DNA of 57,329 bases from Avisuccinivibrio sp964424565 (GCA_964424565.1 CAYRIZ010000006.1:1-57329), one strand, 5' to 3'; shown: positions 1 to 9,314, numbered from the stretch's first letter. Numbers and translations: made by a program. The notes: a model not told the origin generated them from the sequence alone.

Positions 1-34
1 AAGATTGTGAGGGGGAGCTCATATCAAGTTGAGA

Positions 35-3000
35 TCAAATCGGGAAATTAAGGATGGTAAGAATGGCAGTACCGCTGCTGATGTTTTCATCAGTATCAAA
101 CAGATAATTGTTGATACTACCTGTCAGGACACCGCCTTCGCCCAGATTCACAGAGGCATAACCACCGTTATAAGCTTCTACATTACCGGTAAGATAGCCG
201 TTAGTGCCCAGGTTAAGGGTAACTCTGCCGGAGTTGGCTGCGGTTACATCACCTTCTACATCAAGACCTGATTTATCGTCAGTCTCGTCAAAGAGACCTA
301 TATCAAGCACACCGTAGTCAGCGGCTACCAGCTTGCCATTGATGGAAGAAGCTCCACTATAGTTGATGGCCACGCTGGCACTGTTGCCCTCTTCACCAGG
401 CCCCACAGCCCGTACTGCTACACCAGCACCTTCATCGCTGGTGATGTCAACTGCACCGTTGATGGTGATGTGACCAGTACCGGAGGCATAAACTGCCACG
501 GCGCTGACAGCATTTTCTCTCTCAGGAGTTTCAACGCTGATAGTGGTCTTAGTACCGGATACAGTGATATTGCCGTTTTCAGCTGCATACAACGCACTGG
601 CGACCAAATTCTCCGCAAAAGCTTTTGAGGTAAAGGTATTGTAGGTACCACGAATAACGATGGAGCCTTCATCTGTCGCAGTGGTAAGGCCGTTAAGCTC
701 GTTGCTGTCTGCACTAAGCCAGACAGTGGCCTTATTGGTGGCGTTGATGCTTGTTCCGGTGCCATCAGCTGCAGTAATTTCATTGCTGTCAAAGGCAATC
801 AGAGATACCAAGGCGTTATCTTCAGCATTGATACCGGTGGCATCTGCAGTAATGGAGTTGCTTCCGCTGTTGGCGGCCAGGAAAACATCTGCATTCTTGG
901 CAGTGATACCGGTGCTGTCTGCGGTAATGGAATTGTCTTCGCTGTCTGCAATCAATACGACTGTACTGTTGTCGGTGGCAGCAATTCCCACATCAGCCTC
1001 AATCTCATTGCCGGCAGCCTTTTCTTTAACAGTTGCTCTCTCAGCGTAAATACCAGTCTGAGCTGCAATAGAGTTGAGATTTGCTGCGGTTAAAGATACC
1101 TCTGCACCTTCAGTAGCATTAATGCCGATAACTGCACTTCCTTCATTACCGGCAATAACGTTGTCGGTGATGTTTGCGGTCAATTCAACTTTGGTGTCGG
1201 TGCCGCTGGCATCAATGCCAACTCCATCAGTTGCAATCTCATTGCTGGCAGCTACTGCTGTAACAGTTGATGCTTCATTAGCGGAAATACCGGTGTCTGC
1301 TGTAATGAAGTTAGATCCCGCAGTAGCTAATAAAGACACATCTGCTTCGGCAGTTGCCTGAATGCCGATACCGGTACCTTCACTTTCACCTGCGTCAGCG
1401 GTAATGGAGTTATCTCCATCGGAAGCAATCAGGGAAACTTTTGCACCTTCAGCATCGATGCCGGTTGTGCCTGCGGTAACGGTATTGCCGCTAGTTGTGG
1501 CTTCGCTTCCATCTGCATTTTCTGCAATCAGCTCAACTGTGCTGCCACTGCTGGCATCAATGCCAACCTCAGAAGCCTCAATCGTATTGCTGACTGCTTT
1601 TTCTTTAACAGTTGCGTTTTCACCATCAGCGAAAATGCCGATCTTTGCTTTAATATAGTTCTGCACTGCTGCAGTTAAGGATACATTTGCACCTGCAGCG
1701 TAAATGCCGGTGGTCTCTGCATCTTCATCATCAGCCTGTGCTGTAATGGTATTGGAACCTGCAGTTGCAGTTAAGAATACCTGAGCATCTTCAGTTGCCT
1801 CAATACCGGTGGAAGCTACCTCAATAGAGTTATCACCGCTGTCTGCAATCAACTCGACTTTGGTGTTGGCGCTGTCGGTGGTGCCGGCGGCCTTAATGCC
1901 GGTCTCAGCATTGTAAATATGATTGGTGTCGCTTGCCTTAAGCGAAACAGTCGCGCCTCCGGCAGCATCAATGCCGGTAGTCACTGTACCATCATCAGTC
2001 TGTGCCGTAATGGAATTGGAGCCTGCCTTTAAAGATACATCTGCACCCGCAGTAGCCTGAATGCCGGTATCAACAGCACGAATTAAATTGTAATTTGCTT
2101 CAAGCGTGACATCAGTCTGGGATCCGGCAGCATCGATGCCTGTATTTGCTTTAATGTTATTGGTGTCTTTTGCATATAAATATACATAGGCACCTTCATC
2201 TGCTTTAATGCCGGTGGAAGTTGCATCAATAACGTTGTCTTTATCTGCAGTCCATATGACCTGAGTGGCCTGACCGTCGTCGGAGGATCCGGTGGCATTA
2301 ATGCCGGTCTCAGCATTGTAAATATGATTGGTGTCGTTTGCCGTAAGCGAAACAGTCGCGCCTCCGGCAGCATCAATGCCGGTAGTCACTGTACCATCAT
2401 CAGTCTGTGCCGTAATGGAATTGGAGCCTGCCTTTAAAGATACATCTGCACCCGCAGTAGCCTGAATGCCGGTATCAACAGCACGAATTAAATTGTAATT
2501 TGCTTCAAGCGTGACATCAGTCTGGGATCCGGCAGCATCGATAACTGCATTAATATAATTATTTAATGCACTTTTTAAAGATACCGTCGCATCTCCAGCA
2601 GCATAGATACCGGTGCTGTTTGCATGAACTATATTATTGCCTTCTTCGGCTGTATATGTCTGCTTGGATCCTGATGTGGCACTGATGGCAGTCTCGGAGG
2701 CGACACTGCTGTATGTAGTTCTAGCTAATAAATAGTTTAGACTGAAACTATAACTTAATTCGTTTAACTTATTATAAACTGGTCGATTGCCTGTTTGTGT
2801 TACAGTATCATCACCTGACGCAGCACCTATAACATTATTGCCGGTTGCGGCAGTTACTGTAACTTCAGCACCATTGGCTGTGCTGACCGCAGTGCCACCG
2901 TAAATAGCATTGCTACCGCCGGTGATCTCAACATTGACTGTCTTGCTGTCTCCTGTTGCTCCCTCAGCCTGCACACCGTAACCACTAGTAGAGGTAATAA

Positions 3001-3460
3001 AGTTTTGACCACTTTCTTCATCGGCTTCAATAGTCAAGTTGGCAATACGGCCGTCGATAGTTACTGCTGCACGTACACCGGCTGAAGTGCCATATATATA
3101 GTTTGAGCCTGAAGAGGTTACAGTCAGCCCGGCTGTTTTGCTTGCATCTGCATTGGCACTGAGATCGGCAACACTGATACCATAACCGCCGTTGCCGATA
3201 AATTCATTCAGACCGTTCTCTCCCGTGGCCGTAATGGTGACCTCAGATGAAGTGGCATTATCGTCACCCTCACGACCTTCCAGCCTGAAGGCATGATTAC
3301 CACCGGAAAACAGATTGCTTTTGCCTTCGATCGTGACATCACCAGTGGCTCCGTCAACTACTCTAAATCCGGATTTATTCACTGAAACAAAGGCATTCTG
3401 GCCTGTGGAAGTAAAGCTTTGCGCAGCATTACCCGCCTCACCATTACCCACCACTGACAC
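35..3460 (-). CDS. Repetitive beta-helix adhesin/autotransporter-like protein, downstream part of a frameshifted gene
   Basis: About 1141 residues made almost entirely of short degenerate repeats (about 20-30 residues) of the type TGI-A...V-L-A...N-I-A, rich in Thr, Asn, Ala and Asp, as in parallel beta-helix passenger domains of secreted adhesins. The frame is open upstream to a TAA at 3527-3529, and no good start lies there; the GTG at 3460 is only the first possible start. Removing one A from the AAACAAAC stretch near 3521-3530 joins it to the signal-peptide fragment at 3513-4190, so it is most likely the body of one gene of about 1390 codons. It ends at TGA 35-37 with no beta-barrel translocator; after that stop the same frame stays open to the window edge. 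The rest may lie outside, or the gene may be decaying. Surface location and binding function are inferred; the ligand is unknown. Confidence 0.6.
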   Translation of the reverse strand: MSVVGNGEAGNAAQSFTSTGQNAFVSVNKSGFRVVDGATGDVTIEGKSNLFSGGNHAFRLEGREGDDNATSSEVTITATGENGLNEFIGNGGYGISVADLSANADASKTAGLTVTSSGSNYIYGTSAGVRAAVTIDGRIANLTIEADEESGQNFITSTSGYGVQAEGATGDSKTVNVEITGGSNAIYGGTAVSTANGAEVTVTAATGNNVIGAASGDDTVTQTGNRPVYNKLNELSYSFSLNYLLARTTYSSVASETAISATSGSKQTYTAEEGNNIVHANSTGIYAAGDATVSLKSALNNYINAVIDAAGSQTDVTLEANYNLIRAVDTGIQATAGADVSLKAGSNSITAQTDDGTVTTGIDAAGGATVSLTANDTNHIYNAETGINATGSSDDGQATQVIWTADKDNVIDATSTGIKADEGAYVYLYAKDTNNIKANTGIDAAGSQTDVTLEANYNLIRAVDTGIQATAGADVSLKAGSNSITAQTDDGTVTTGIDAAGGATVSLKASDTNHIYNAETGIKAAGTTDSANTKVELIADSGDNSIEVASTGIEATEDAQVFLTATAGSNTITAQADDEDAETTGIYAAGANVSLTAAVQNYIKAKIGIFADGENATVKEKAVSNTIEASEVGIDASSGSTVELIAENADGSEATTSGNTVTAGTTGIDAEGAKVSLIASDGDNSITADAGESEGTGIGIQATAEADVSLLATAGSNFITADTGISANEASTVTAVAASNEIATDGVGIDASGTDTKVELTANITDNVIAGNEGSAVIGINATEGAEVSLTAANLNSIAAQTGIYAERATVKEKAAGNEIEADVGIAATDNSTVVLIADSEDNSITADSTGITAKNADVFLAANSGSNSITADATGINAEDNALVSLIAFDSNEITAADGTGTSINATNKATVWLSADSNELNGLTTATDEGSIVIRGTYNTFTSKAFAENLVASALYAAENGNITVSGTKTTISVETPERENAVSAVAVYASGTGHITINGAVDITSDEGAGVAVRAVGPGEEGNSASVAINYSGASSINGKLVAADYGVLDIGLFDETDDKSGLDVEGDVTAANSGRVTLNLGTNGYLTGNVEAYNGGYASVNLGEGGVLTGSINNYLFDTDENISSGTAILTILNFPI
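1893..2137. repeat. 245-bp direct repeat, copy 1, inside adhesin-like gene
   Basis: Matches 2298-2542 at all but two positions that I can see (cgcttgcctt versus cgtttgccgt). The period is exactly 405 bp, so the repeat stays in frame (135 codons) and encodes the same stretch, NLIRAVDTGIQATAGADVSL and flanks, twice. Such near-identity among otherwise diverged repeats indicates a recent intragenic duplication or gene conversion. Confidence 0.9.
2298..2542. repeat. 245-bp direct repeat, copy 2, inside adhesin-like gene
   Basis: Second copy of the 1893-2137 unit, in the same orientation and reading frame. Recombination between the copies would delete or add 405 bp without breaking the frame. Confidence 0.9.
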
Positions 3461-3512
3461 TGCAGCATAAGAGGGGGCAGTGATCTTACCACTGCTGCCT
3501 AATCCATCTTCA

Positions 3513-4190
3513 TTATAATCGTTTGTTTATTGAATTGGCGTCAATAGTAAACGAACCGCTGTTATCTCCGTCAATATCAACAGCATCACCAAAGGCAGAT
3601 CCAATATATACCGTGCCATTTTCGGCCGTCAGCTCAACATCTGAATTGCTGCTTTTCAGGAGAAGACCATACGGCCCGTCGTACTCTTTTACGCCTGTGT
3701 TTGCATCAGCTTTAACGCTGCCGGCAAGATCTTCATCAAAACTTGACTTGTCGTCTGGCTTGTAACTAGAAATGATGATTACGCTGCCGTTGTCGGAGGA
3801 GATACTAACATTTGCAGAAGATGAAGAAATATCAACACCAGTTCCATTTTTGGCATCAAAAATTACAAATCCTGATGTGTTAGTTCCAGTTCCTGTTTCT
3901 CCTGTGGCACTAATGGTAACTTCGCCGGCGAGCTCTGCAGCTGGCCCTGAACTTACTTCGGCCTTAATAGATTCTTCTGTAAGCCTGCCGGTCACAGTCC
4001 TGTCGTAATCGGTTGCCCCGGCACTGCCGGCTGCGGCCAGCAGCATTCCTCCCAGAACAGCCAGGGCTGTTTTCACTCTGGCTGCACGTGACGCTGCCGA
4101 GGAGCGGAAGTCTGCCCTGCGTGCGTGTATATATACCGATATATACGCCTTTTTCAGCATGGAGATCGCATTTGTGGTCTGCTTTATCAT
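3513..4190 (-). CDS. N-terminal fragment of the same adhesin-like gene, with signal peptide
   Basis: About 225 residues. It begins with an unusually long basic leader (MIKQTTNAISMLKKAYISVY..., many Arg/Lys), followed by a hydrophobic core ending LAAAGSAGA at about residue 59. This resembles the extended signal peptides of large autotransporters. The mature part continues as Thr/Ser/Asn-rich beta-helix sequence (VTISATGETG, VSISSDNGSVIIISS). I chose the ATG at 4190, preceded by GAGGG nine bases upstream, over a TTG nine bases earlier. The frame stops at TAA 3513-3515, directly after DANSINKRL. A one-base shift there would continue as INNDYNEDG into the next fragment, so this stop is probably a frameshift product rather than a natural end. 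A sequencing error cannot be excluded. Confidence 0.6.
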   Translation of the reverse strand: MIKQTTNAISMLKKAYISVYIHARRADFRSSAASRAARVKTALAVLGGMLLAAAGSAGATDYDRTVTGRLTEESIKAEVSSGPAAELAGEVTISATGETGTGTNTSGFVIFDAKNGTGVDISSSSANVSISSDNGSVIIISSYKPDDKSSFDEDLAGSVKADANTGVKEYDGPYGLLLKSSNSDVELTAENGTVYIGSAFGDAVDIDGDNSGSFTIDANSINKRL

Positions 4191-4607
4191 TATACACAAC
4201 CCTCTTTTTAATCATCCTTTATCGCGATAATAAACCATACATATATCGATCTCAATCAATAAAAAAAAAAAGCTGGTTAAGGCCACATTTTCATTTACTT
4301 ATACGTCCCATATACTGCCTGAGTTATCCATAGCGGAGGGATCCAGTCACAGCAGCTCCGTGGAAAATCTCCTATCCTGACACAGTGCATCTCATATTCT
4401 GCACAGCCTCGAGCCGACATCATGCGGACTGCAGGCTGCAGACCTGATCTTTGCAGCCTGCAAACAGAGCGTAACGGAGCCCCAAACTGCTGCTGTTTTC
4501 CAGAGCGCGGCGATTCATCCCTGCCGGGCGGCACAACAGCTCTGTTTTATGAGGAAAATGAGGAAAGTCTCCGGCCTGGAGGAAATGCCGGAAATTGAGG
4601 CGGGCTC
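4191..4607. other. Gene-poor stretch between porin terminator and adhesin gene
   Basis: No convincing coding sequence. The part next to the adhesin start (4200-4310) is AT-rich, with a run of 12 A at about 4259-4270, and would hold the minus-strand adhesin promoter. I could not fix -35/-10 boxes. The remainder up to the porin terminator is of ordinary composition with short spurious frames only. Confidence 0.5.
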
Positions 4608-4630
4608 AAAAAGGCGGCCTTGCGGCCGCC
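4608..4630 (-). terminator. Rho-independent terminator of the uid operon
   Basis: Perfect 7-bp stem GGCGGCC/GGCCGCC (4613-4619 with 4624-4630) with loop TTGC. Read on the minus strand it is followed by TTTTTG. It lies about 125 bp past the porin stop codon. Confidence 0.8.
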
Positions 4631-4754
4631 TGTGGAAAATACAATCAGAGGACTTCTGAGAAAAATTCTTCTGCCTGAGGGCTGAGGCTCCTGATCCGTC
4701 CTGGGACCAGGCTCAGGCCTGCCTGCAGGCCTGATCTCTTCGGCAGTCTGCTGA

Positions 4755-6041
4755 TTACAGAATATTGAAGTCGTACTGAATGGTCATCTTGACATCCCAG
4801 TAGTGCAGACGGTCGCCGTACTGGCTGCCGTTGCGCTTCTCGGTGCACCAGTCACCAAACAGCCTGAACTTCAGACCATCCAGCGGGCCGCCCTTGGCAT
4901 CATAGGTAATGCCGTAGGTGATGCCTACACCCTGCACCCTGACGTCCTTGGCATGGCTTTCATAGCCGTCGGTCACGATCGGGGCGAGCGACACGCTGAA
5001 GCCGTAACCCAGCGGCTTGATGACACCAATCTGATAGGACCACATGTCCTCATGATTGCGGTCCATACTCCAGGAGTTGGGGAAGCCCAAATCCGTATCC
5101 ACTATAGAGCCGTAGGATCTGTGGTTGATATACTCCACTGCGCCGTAGACGGTAAAGTCCGGAGTGACATAGCTGAGCCTCCAGGTATACAGCTGGGTGT
5201 TCGGACTTAAATTCTGCTGGTCATAGATGTCACGGGCCCCGCCGTAGACATTGGCTCCGAAAAATCTGAAATTCGAGACCAGTTTGTCCCCGCCTTCCAG
5301 AGGCAGAGTATTGTCGAGAGTGATCATGTACTGATTGCCTACTTCATGCTGGCTGGAGAAGCCTGCCGACAGGCGGTGCAGATCGTTGTAGACACTGGCG
5401 GCAAAGAAGTAGCGGGAGTGCTGATCATAATCGGCTTTGGAGGTATTGTAGAGACCTTCATCGCGGAACCCGCCCTGCAGGGCACTGGTGGAGGTAAAGG
5501 CTCTCTCGCGGTACATGGTCCACAAATCCAAATTCTTATGCGGATGCAGGTACAGCAGGGCACCCTGGGTGGCCACCGGCAGGGTACGGGTGGAATTGGC
5601 ACTGATCAGCGGTACATAGTAAGGCATGGCACCGTAGGCATAGTCGGTGATAAAGCGGCCTACCTTCAGTTTGGCTATGTCGCTGACTTTGAACTTGACT
5701 GCACCCACCCAGTAGCCGAAGCTGGAGTGATCATTCAGGTACCAGCGGGAGGACATGTGCTCGGGGGCGTCGAGTTTGGCCACATAGAACCAGCCGCCTT
5801 CAACACCTACACAGTCATAGAGCCAGCCGGAATCAAACTCGGCCATGATGCCCTGCACCCAGGCATAGATGTCGCTGGAACTGCCGGCCGAAGGCTTGTC
5901 GGCACGGCGCAGCTCGTTCTTCAGCCGCAGGTTGAGATCGAGCTCGTCATCAAACCAGCCGCCACTGGCTGCATTGGCATTAATGGCGGCACAGCTGAGT
6001 ACTGCTGAGGCGATGACGGAGACAACTTTCATCTTCTTCAT
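4755..6041 (-). CDS. uidC: Outer-membrane porin, OprD/UidC-like, of glucuronide operon
   Basis: 428 residues with a classical signal peptide (MKKMKVVSVIASAVLSCAAINANA, cleaved after ANA). The rest alternates polar and aromatic residues in strands with short turns, as in a beta-barrel; length matches UidC/GusC and OprD-family porins (about 420). The segment KLKVGRFITDYAYGAMPYYV and the Tyr/Trp-rich strands fit the family. It is the last gene of uidA-uidB-porin, 20 bp after uidB, so it probably lets glucuronides across the outer membrane. SD AAGGAG serves ATG 6041; a GTG at 6044 is an alternative start. The C-terminal residue is Leu rather than the usual aromatic. The symbol is assigned mainly from context and length. 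Confidence 0.75.
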   Translation of the reverse strand: MKKMKVVSVIASAVLSCAAINANAASGGWFDDELDLNLRLKNELRRADKPSAGSSSDIYAWVQGIMAEFDSGWLYDCVGVEGGWFYVAKLDAPEHMSSRWYLNDHSSFGYWVGAVKFKVSDIAKLKVGRFITDYAYGAMPYYVPLISANSTRTLPVATQGALLYLHPHKNLDLWTMYRERAFTSTSALQGGFRDEGLYNTSKADYDQHSRYFFAASVYNDLHRLSAGFSSQHEVGNQYMITLDNTLPLEGGDKLVSNFRFFGANVYGGARDIYDQQNLSPNTQLYTWRLSYVTPDFTVYGAVEYINHRSYGSIVDTDLGFPNSWSMDRNHEDMWSYQIGVIKPLGYGFSVSLAPIVTDGYESHAKDVRVQGVGITYGITYDAKGGPLDGLKFRLFGDWCTEKRNGSQYGDRLHYWDVKMTIQYDFNIL

Positions 6042-6061
6042 CACTTGTATACTCCTTAATC

Positions 6062-7426
6062 TTATTCCTGGACCTTGGCAGCTGCATTGGCTTCACGGCG
6101 CTTCTTGATATCTTCCACGATCTGATTGAATACCTTTTCAGTCAGCGGGTAGAAGTACATGATGATAAAGCACAGGGCTATGCAGATGGCAGGAGCCAAG
6201 GTGATGGAGCTTCTGATACCAAACAGGGCCTGCTCGGACTGGAATTCCTGATTGGCCACATAACCGGTGAAGGACAGCACGAAGGCCGGGATGGAACCGC
6301 CTATGGCCTGACCGCACTTGCGGGTCAGGGAGAACAGAGAGTAGGTTAAACCCTCAATACGGATACCGGTCTTGTACTCGCCGTACTCCACAGTATCAGC
6401 TTCCAGGGCCCACATCACGGTCATGGCAAAGCCTATACCTATGGAGGCTACAGCCAGGGCCACCATGGCCAGATAGAAGTTCTCGCAGACGATGAAGAAG
6501 GCGATGTAGCCGATAAAGGCTGTGAAGCAGCCGATTAAGAAGGTGTGCTTCTTGCCGAACTTGGCTACCAGGTGAGGAATGAAGGGAGCGGTGATCATCA
6601 TGCCCACGAAGGACTTAACCAGCACCAGTATGGTCAGCAGGGTTACGTCGTGGATCATGTAGCGCAGATAGAAGATGGCCGAGGCACTGACGGCAAAGTT
6701 GGCAGCCAGCATGCACAGGGCGGCACCGCACAGCATGAACAGGGGCTTGTTCTGCTTGACGGTCTGAATGCTGACCTTTAAGGAAGGCTGGGCCACAGTA
6801 CGCTCAATGTTCTCCTTGGTGGCAGCAAAGCAGATGAAGTACAGGATCATGCCTACCACAGCCAGACCCATGGTATAGGTCTGATACACTTCCTGCACCA
6901 CAGCCCGGTCGGCATTGGCAATTTTGGGAGCCAGAATAAAGGACAGGAACACCAGAGTGCAGGAGGCACCAATGGTGCGGGCGGCACCCAGGCGGGCACG
7001 GGATCTGGGATCCTGAGTCATGGCGGTGGCCAGTGAACCGTAAGGTATGTTCACCAGGCTGTAGAACAGACCCAGCAGAGCATAGCTGATGGTGGCGTAA
7101 ATGACCTTGGCGTCGTGGCTCCAGTCAGAAGGAATGCAGAAGACCAGCACGGACATGATCATCAGCGGGAAGGAGGCGGTGATCAGGAAGGGTCTGAACT
7201 TGCCGAAACGGGTCTTGACGCTGTCCACTATGCGGCCGGCGCACAAATCGGCAAAGGCGTCGAACACACGCACACCCAGCAATATGGCACCGGCTACGGC
7301 TGATTCAATGCCGGCAGTGTCACTGTAGTAGGAAAGCAGGAACATAGCGCCCATGGCAAAGGCGAAGTTGTTGGCTATGTCACCAAAGCTGTAACAGACA
7401 ATGGTTCTCCAGGGCAGTTTATACAT
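6062..7426 (-). CDS. uidB: Glucuronide:cation symporter, GPH family (UidB-like)
   Basis: 454 residues, the same length as UidB (457), with about 12 hydrophobic segments. The start MYKLPWRTIVCYSFGDIANN matches the MelB/UidB/XylP-type N terminus, where Asp in the GD-A-N region belongs to the cation/sugar site. The loop GRIVDSVKTRFGKFRPF is the GPH signature (D-x3-T-x-G-K-x-R-P). It sits between uidA and the porin gene, so the substrate is most likely a glucuronide imported to the cytoplasm for UidA. SD AAGGAG lies 7 bases before the ATG and is itself part of a hairpin-forming leader. Confidence 0.85.
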   Translation of the reverse strand: MYKLPWRTIVCYSFGDIANNFAFAMGAMFLLSYYSDTAGIESAVAGAILLGVRVFDAFADLCAGRIVDSVKTRFGKFRPFLITASFPLMIMSVLVFCIPSDWSHDAKVIYATISYALLGLFYSLVNIPYGSLATAMTQDPRSRARLGAARTIGASCTLVFLSFILAPKIANADRAVVQEVYQTYTMGLAVVGMILYFICFAATKENIERTVAQPSLKVSIQTVKQNKPLFMLCGAALCMLAANFAVSASAIFYLRYMIHDVTLLTILVLVKSFVGMMITAPFIPHLVAKFGKKHTFLIGCFTAFIGYIAFFIVCENFYLAMVALAVASIGIGFAMTVMWALEADTVEYGEYKTGIRIEGLTYSLFSLTRKCGQAIGGSIPAFVLSFTGYVANQEFQSEQALFGIRSSITLAPAICIALCFIIMYFYPLTEKVFNQIVEDIKKRREANAAAKVQE

Positions 7427-7433
7427 ATTAGTA

Positions 7434-7465
7434 CTCCTTAAGGAGATTTATGGTAAAATCTCCTT
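7434..7465 (-). promoter_or_regulatory. Leader hairpin overlapping the uidB ribosome binding site
   Basis: A 10-bp inverted repeat (AAGGAGATTT at 7440-7449 with AAATCTCCTT at 7456-7465, loop 6). In the minus-strand transcript the CUCCUU arm lies directly before the uidB SD AAGGAG (7434-7439) and could pair either with the upstream arm or with the SD. This would give mutually exclusive structures. On the plus strand the same hairpin is followed by TTT. Confidence 0.45.
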
Positions 7466-7507
7466 TTTGAGGTTAATTGCAAAATTAATCTTGAGCGTTA
7501 TTAAATT

Positions 7508-7527
7508 CGCAGGGCTCCAACCCTGCG
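7508..7527 (-). other. Hairpin between uidA and uidB
   Basis: Perfect 7-bp stem CGCAGGG/CCCTGCG with 6-nt loop, 24 bp after the uidA stop. There is no T tract on the minus strand, so an mRNA-processing or stability element is more likely than a full terminator. Confidence 0.45.
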
Positions 7528-7550
7528 TCATGGGTTAAAAACCTTAAGGT

Positions 7551-9314
7551 TTATTCCTTCTCACTCCATCTCTGCTTGAGCACATAAGCTGCAGCCTTGG
7601 GATTGCGATCGCGGGTGAAGACGCCCTTGCGGTTGCCGCCTACACGCATGGTGCCCTCGGTGGTGGCAAAGTCAGCAAAGTTCCACACATGCTCACCCAC
7701 TACAGCCGAGCAGCGGTCAAAAGTCTCGTGGCACATCTTTAAGAACTTGCACTGATACTCCTCAGACCACATATCCCCGTCTATGCTGTGCTGTCCGGGC
7801 ATGGTGTCAGCACCGTATTCGGTGATGATAATGGGCTGATGCAGTCTGTCCTGCCAGCCTTTGAGTTCGTTGTAGAGGGTCTCAGCGGCGGCCTGCAGAT
7901 CACCTGACTCGGTGTACCAGCCGTAGTAGCGGTTGATGCAGCACACATCAAACAGATCGGAGATTTGATCGTTCTGATGGTTGGCGTACTGTACATTGAC
8001 GCAGGTGGCAGGACGGGTGTCATCGAGGGCGTGCATGTGCTTGGCCACTTCTGCAAAGTACTCGTGGGCACCTTCGGCCTTGCCGTCAGGCTCGTTGGCC
8101 ACGGACCACAGCACTACGCAGGGACGGTTCTTGTCACGCTCATACAGCTCGGTCAGCACCTGCTTGTGGGCAGCCAGAGTTTTGGAGCCTATGCCTTCTT
8201 CAGAGAAGACCTTGGGCAGAGCTATGCCTTTGGGCGCAATACCCAGGGTGAAGTTGAAGCCCACAGCCGGGGATTCATCTATGACCACAATGCCGTGCTC
8301 GTCGGCATAATCGAGCTGCTCTTCGGAGTAAGGATAGTGAGAGGTGCGGAAGGAGTTGGCACCTATCCACTTCATCAGGGCATAGTCATGAACCATCATG
8401 ACGGCATCCTCGCCCTTGCCGTGAATAATAGTGTCCTCGTGGCGGCCGAAACCCTTGAAGTAGAAAGGCTTGTGGTTGATCAGGAACTGCTCACCGCGGA
8501 CTTCCACGCAGCGGATGCCCACCTTCTGCAGATACTGATCCTGCGGAGCATCTATCTGCAGGGTATACAGATAGCCGTCACCAGGCTGCCACAGATGCGG
8601 GTTTTCCACCTTAAAGTCACCCTGCGGGCCGCAGGCGGAGGCTACCACTGCACCCTCGCGGCTGATTAAGGAGACCTTCAGGCCTTCAGGGCCCTTGATC
8701 TCGTAGTGCACGGTGGCACTGCTGCAGTCTTCAGCCACACAGGTGCGGACTGTGACATCTTCTATATACTCACGGGCAGTGCAGTAAAGCTCTACGTGAC
8801 GGTGAATGCCGGCATAGTTGAAGAAATCATGGAAGTAGTACTGCTTTTTGTGGCCGTCGGCGCCTATAACCACCTTCCCCGGAGGTATGGTCTCAAAGGA
8901 CAGTTCATTGTTGCAGCACACCGTCAGGGTAAAGGTTTCCCCGCAGGTGACCAGATCGGAAATATCAGCCTCAAAGGGGGTATAGCCGCCTATGTGCTCA
9001 CATACCTGCTGATCATTGACGAATACTGTGCCCTTGTGGGTGACTGAGCCAAAGCGCAGCACTATGCGTTTGCCGCTCCAGCCCTGCGGTACTCTGACCT
9101 GACGCTGATACCACACATCACCGCAGTAATCGCGCAGCGTAAGTCCGGGCAGCTGATCATTGAAACTGCCGGGGACGGCAATATCCACAGCCTCAGGCAG
9201 CGGTCCCTTGTAGTAGCCGGCGGCAAAGCCACAGCCCTGCGGATCGGTGCAGAAGGACCATAAACCATCGAGGTTCTTCACCTCACGGCATTGATTTTCC
9301 TGTGTTCTCAACAT
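7551..9314 (-). CDS. uidA: Beta-glucuronidase (glycoside hydrolase family 2)
   Basis: 587 residues (E. coli 603) in the cytoplasm; hydrolyses beta-D-glucuronides to glucuronate and aglycone. Order: sugar-binding domain, immunoglobulin-like domain, TIM barrel. The acid/base Glu lies in SVANEPD (about residue 409) and the nucleophile in IITEYGADT (about 499). NRKG near the C terminus is the motif that reads the glucuronate carboxylate and separates this enzyme from beta-galactosidases. Start MLRTQENQCREVKNLDGLW aligns with E. coli MLRPVETPTREIKKLDGLW and has AAGGAG 8 bases upstream; longer starts are unlikely. The stretch LGIAPKGIALPKVFSEE corresponds to the active-site loop of E. coli-type (Loop 1) gut enzymes. 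First gene of the operon. Confidence 0.96.
   Translation of the reverse strand: MLRTQENQCREVKNLDGLWSFCTDPQGCGFAAGYYKGPLPEAVDIAVPGSFNDQLPGLTLRDYCGDVWYQRQVRVPQGWSGKRIVLRFGSVTHKGTVFVNDQQVCEHIGGYTPFEADISDLVTCGETFTLTVCCNNELSFETIPPGKVVIGADGHKKQYYFHDFFNYAGIHRHVELYCTAREYIEDVTVRTCVAEDCSSATVHYEIKGPEGLKVSLISREGAVVASACGPQGDFKVENPHLWQPGDGYLYTLQIDAPQDQYLQKVGIRCVEVRGEQFLINHKPFYFKGFGRHEDTIIHGKGEDAVMMVHDYALMKWIGANSFRTSHYPYSEEQLDYADEHGIVVIDESPAVGFNFTLGIAPKGIALPKVFSEEGIGSKTLAAHKQVLTELYERDKNRPCVVLWSVANEPDGKAEGAHEYFAEVAKHMHALDDTRPATCVNVQYANHQNDQISDLFDVCCINRYYGWYTESGDLQAAAETLYNELKGWQDRLHQPIIITEYGADTMPGQHSIDGDMWSEEYQCKFLKMCHETFDRCSAVVGEHVWNFADFATTEGTMRVGGNRKGVFTRDRNPKAAAYVLKQRWSEKE

Noticed and set aside
1893..2542. 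CRISPR-like repetition
   Set aside because: The repeats are long, in frame and coding; there are no short regularly spaced direct repeats with unique spacers.
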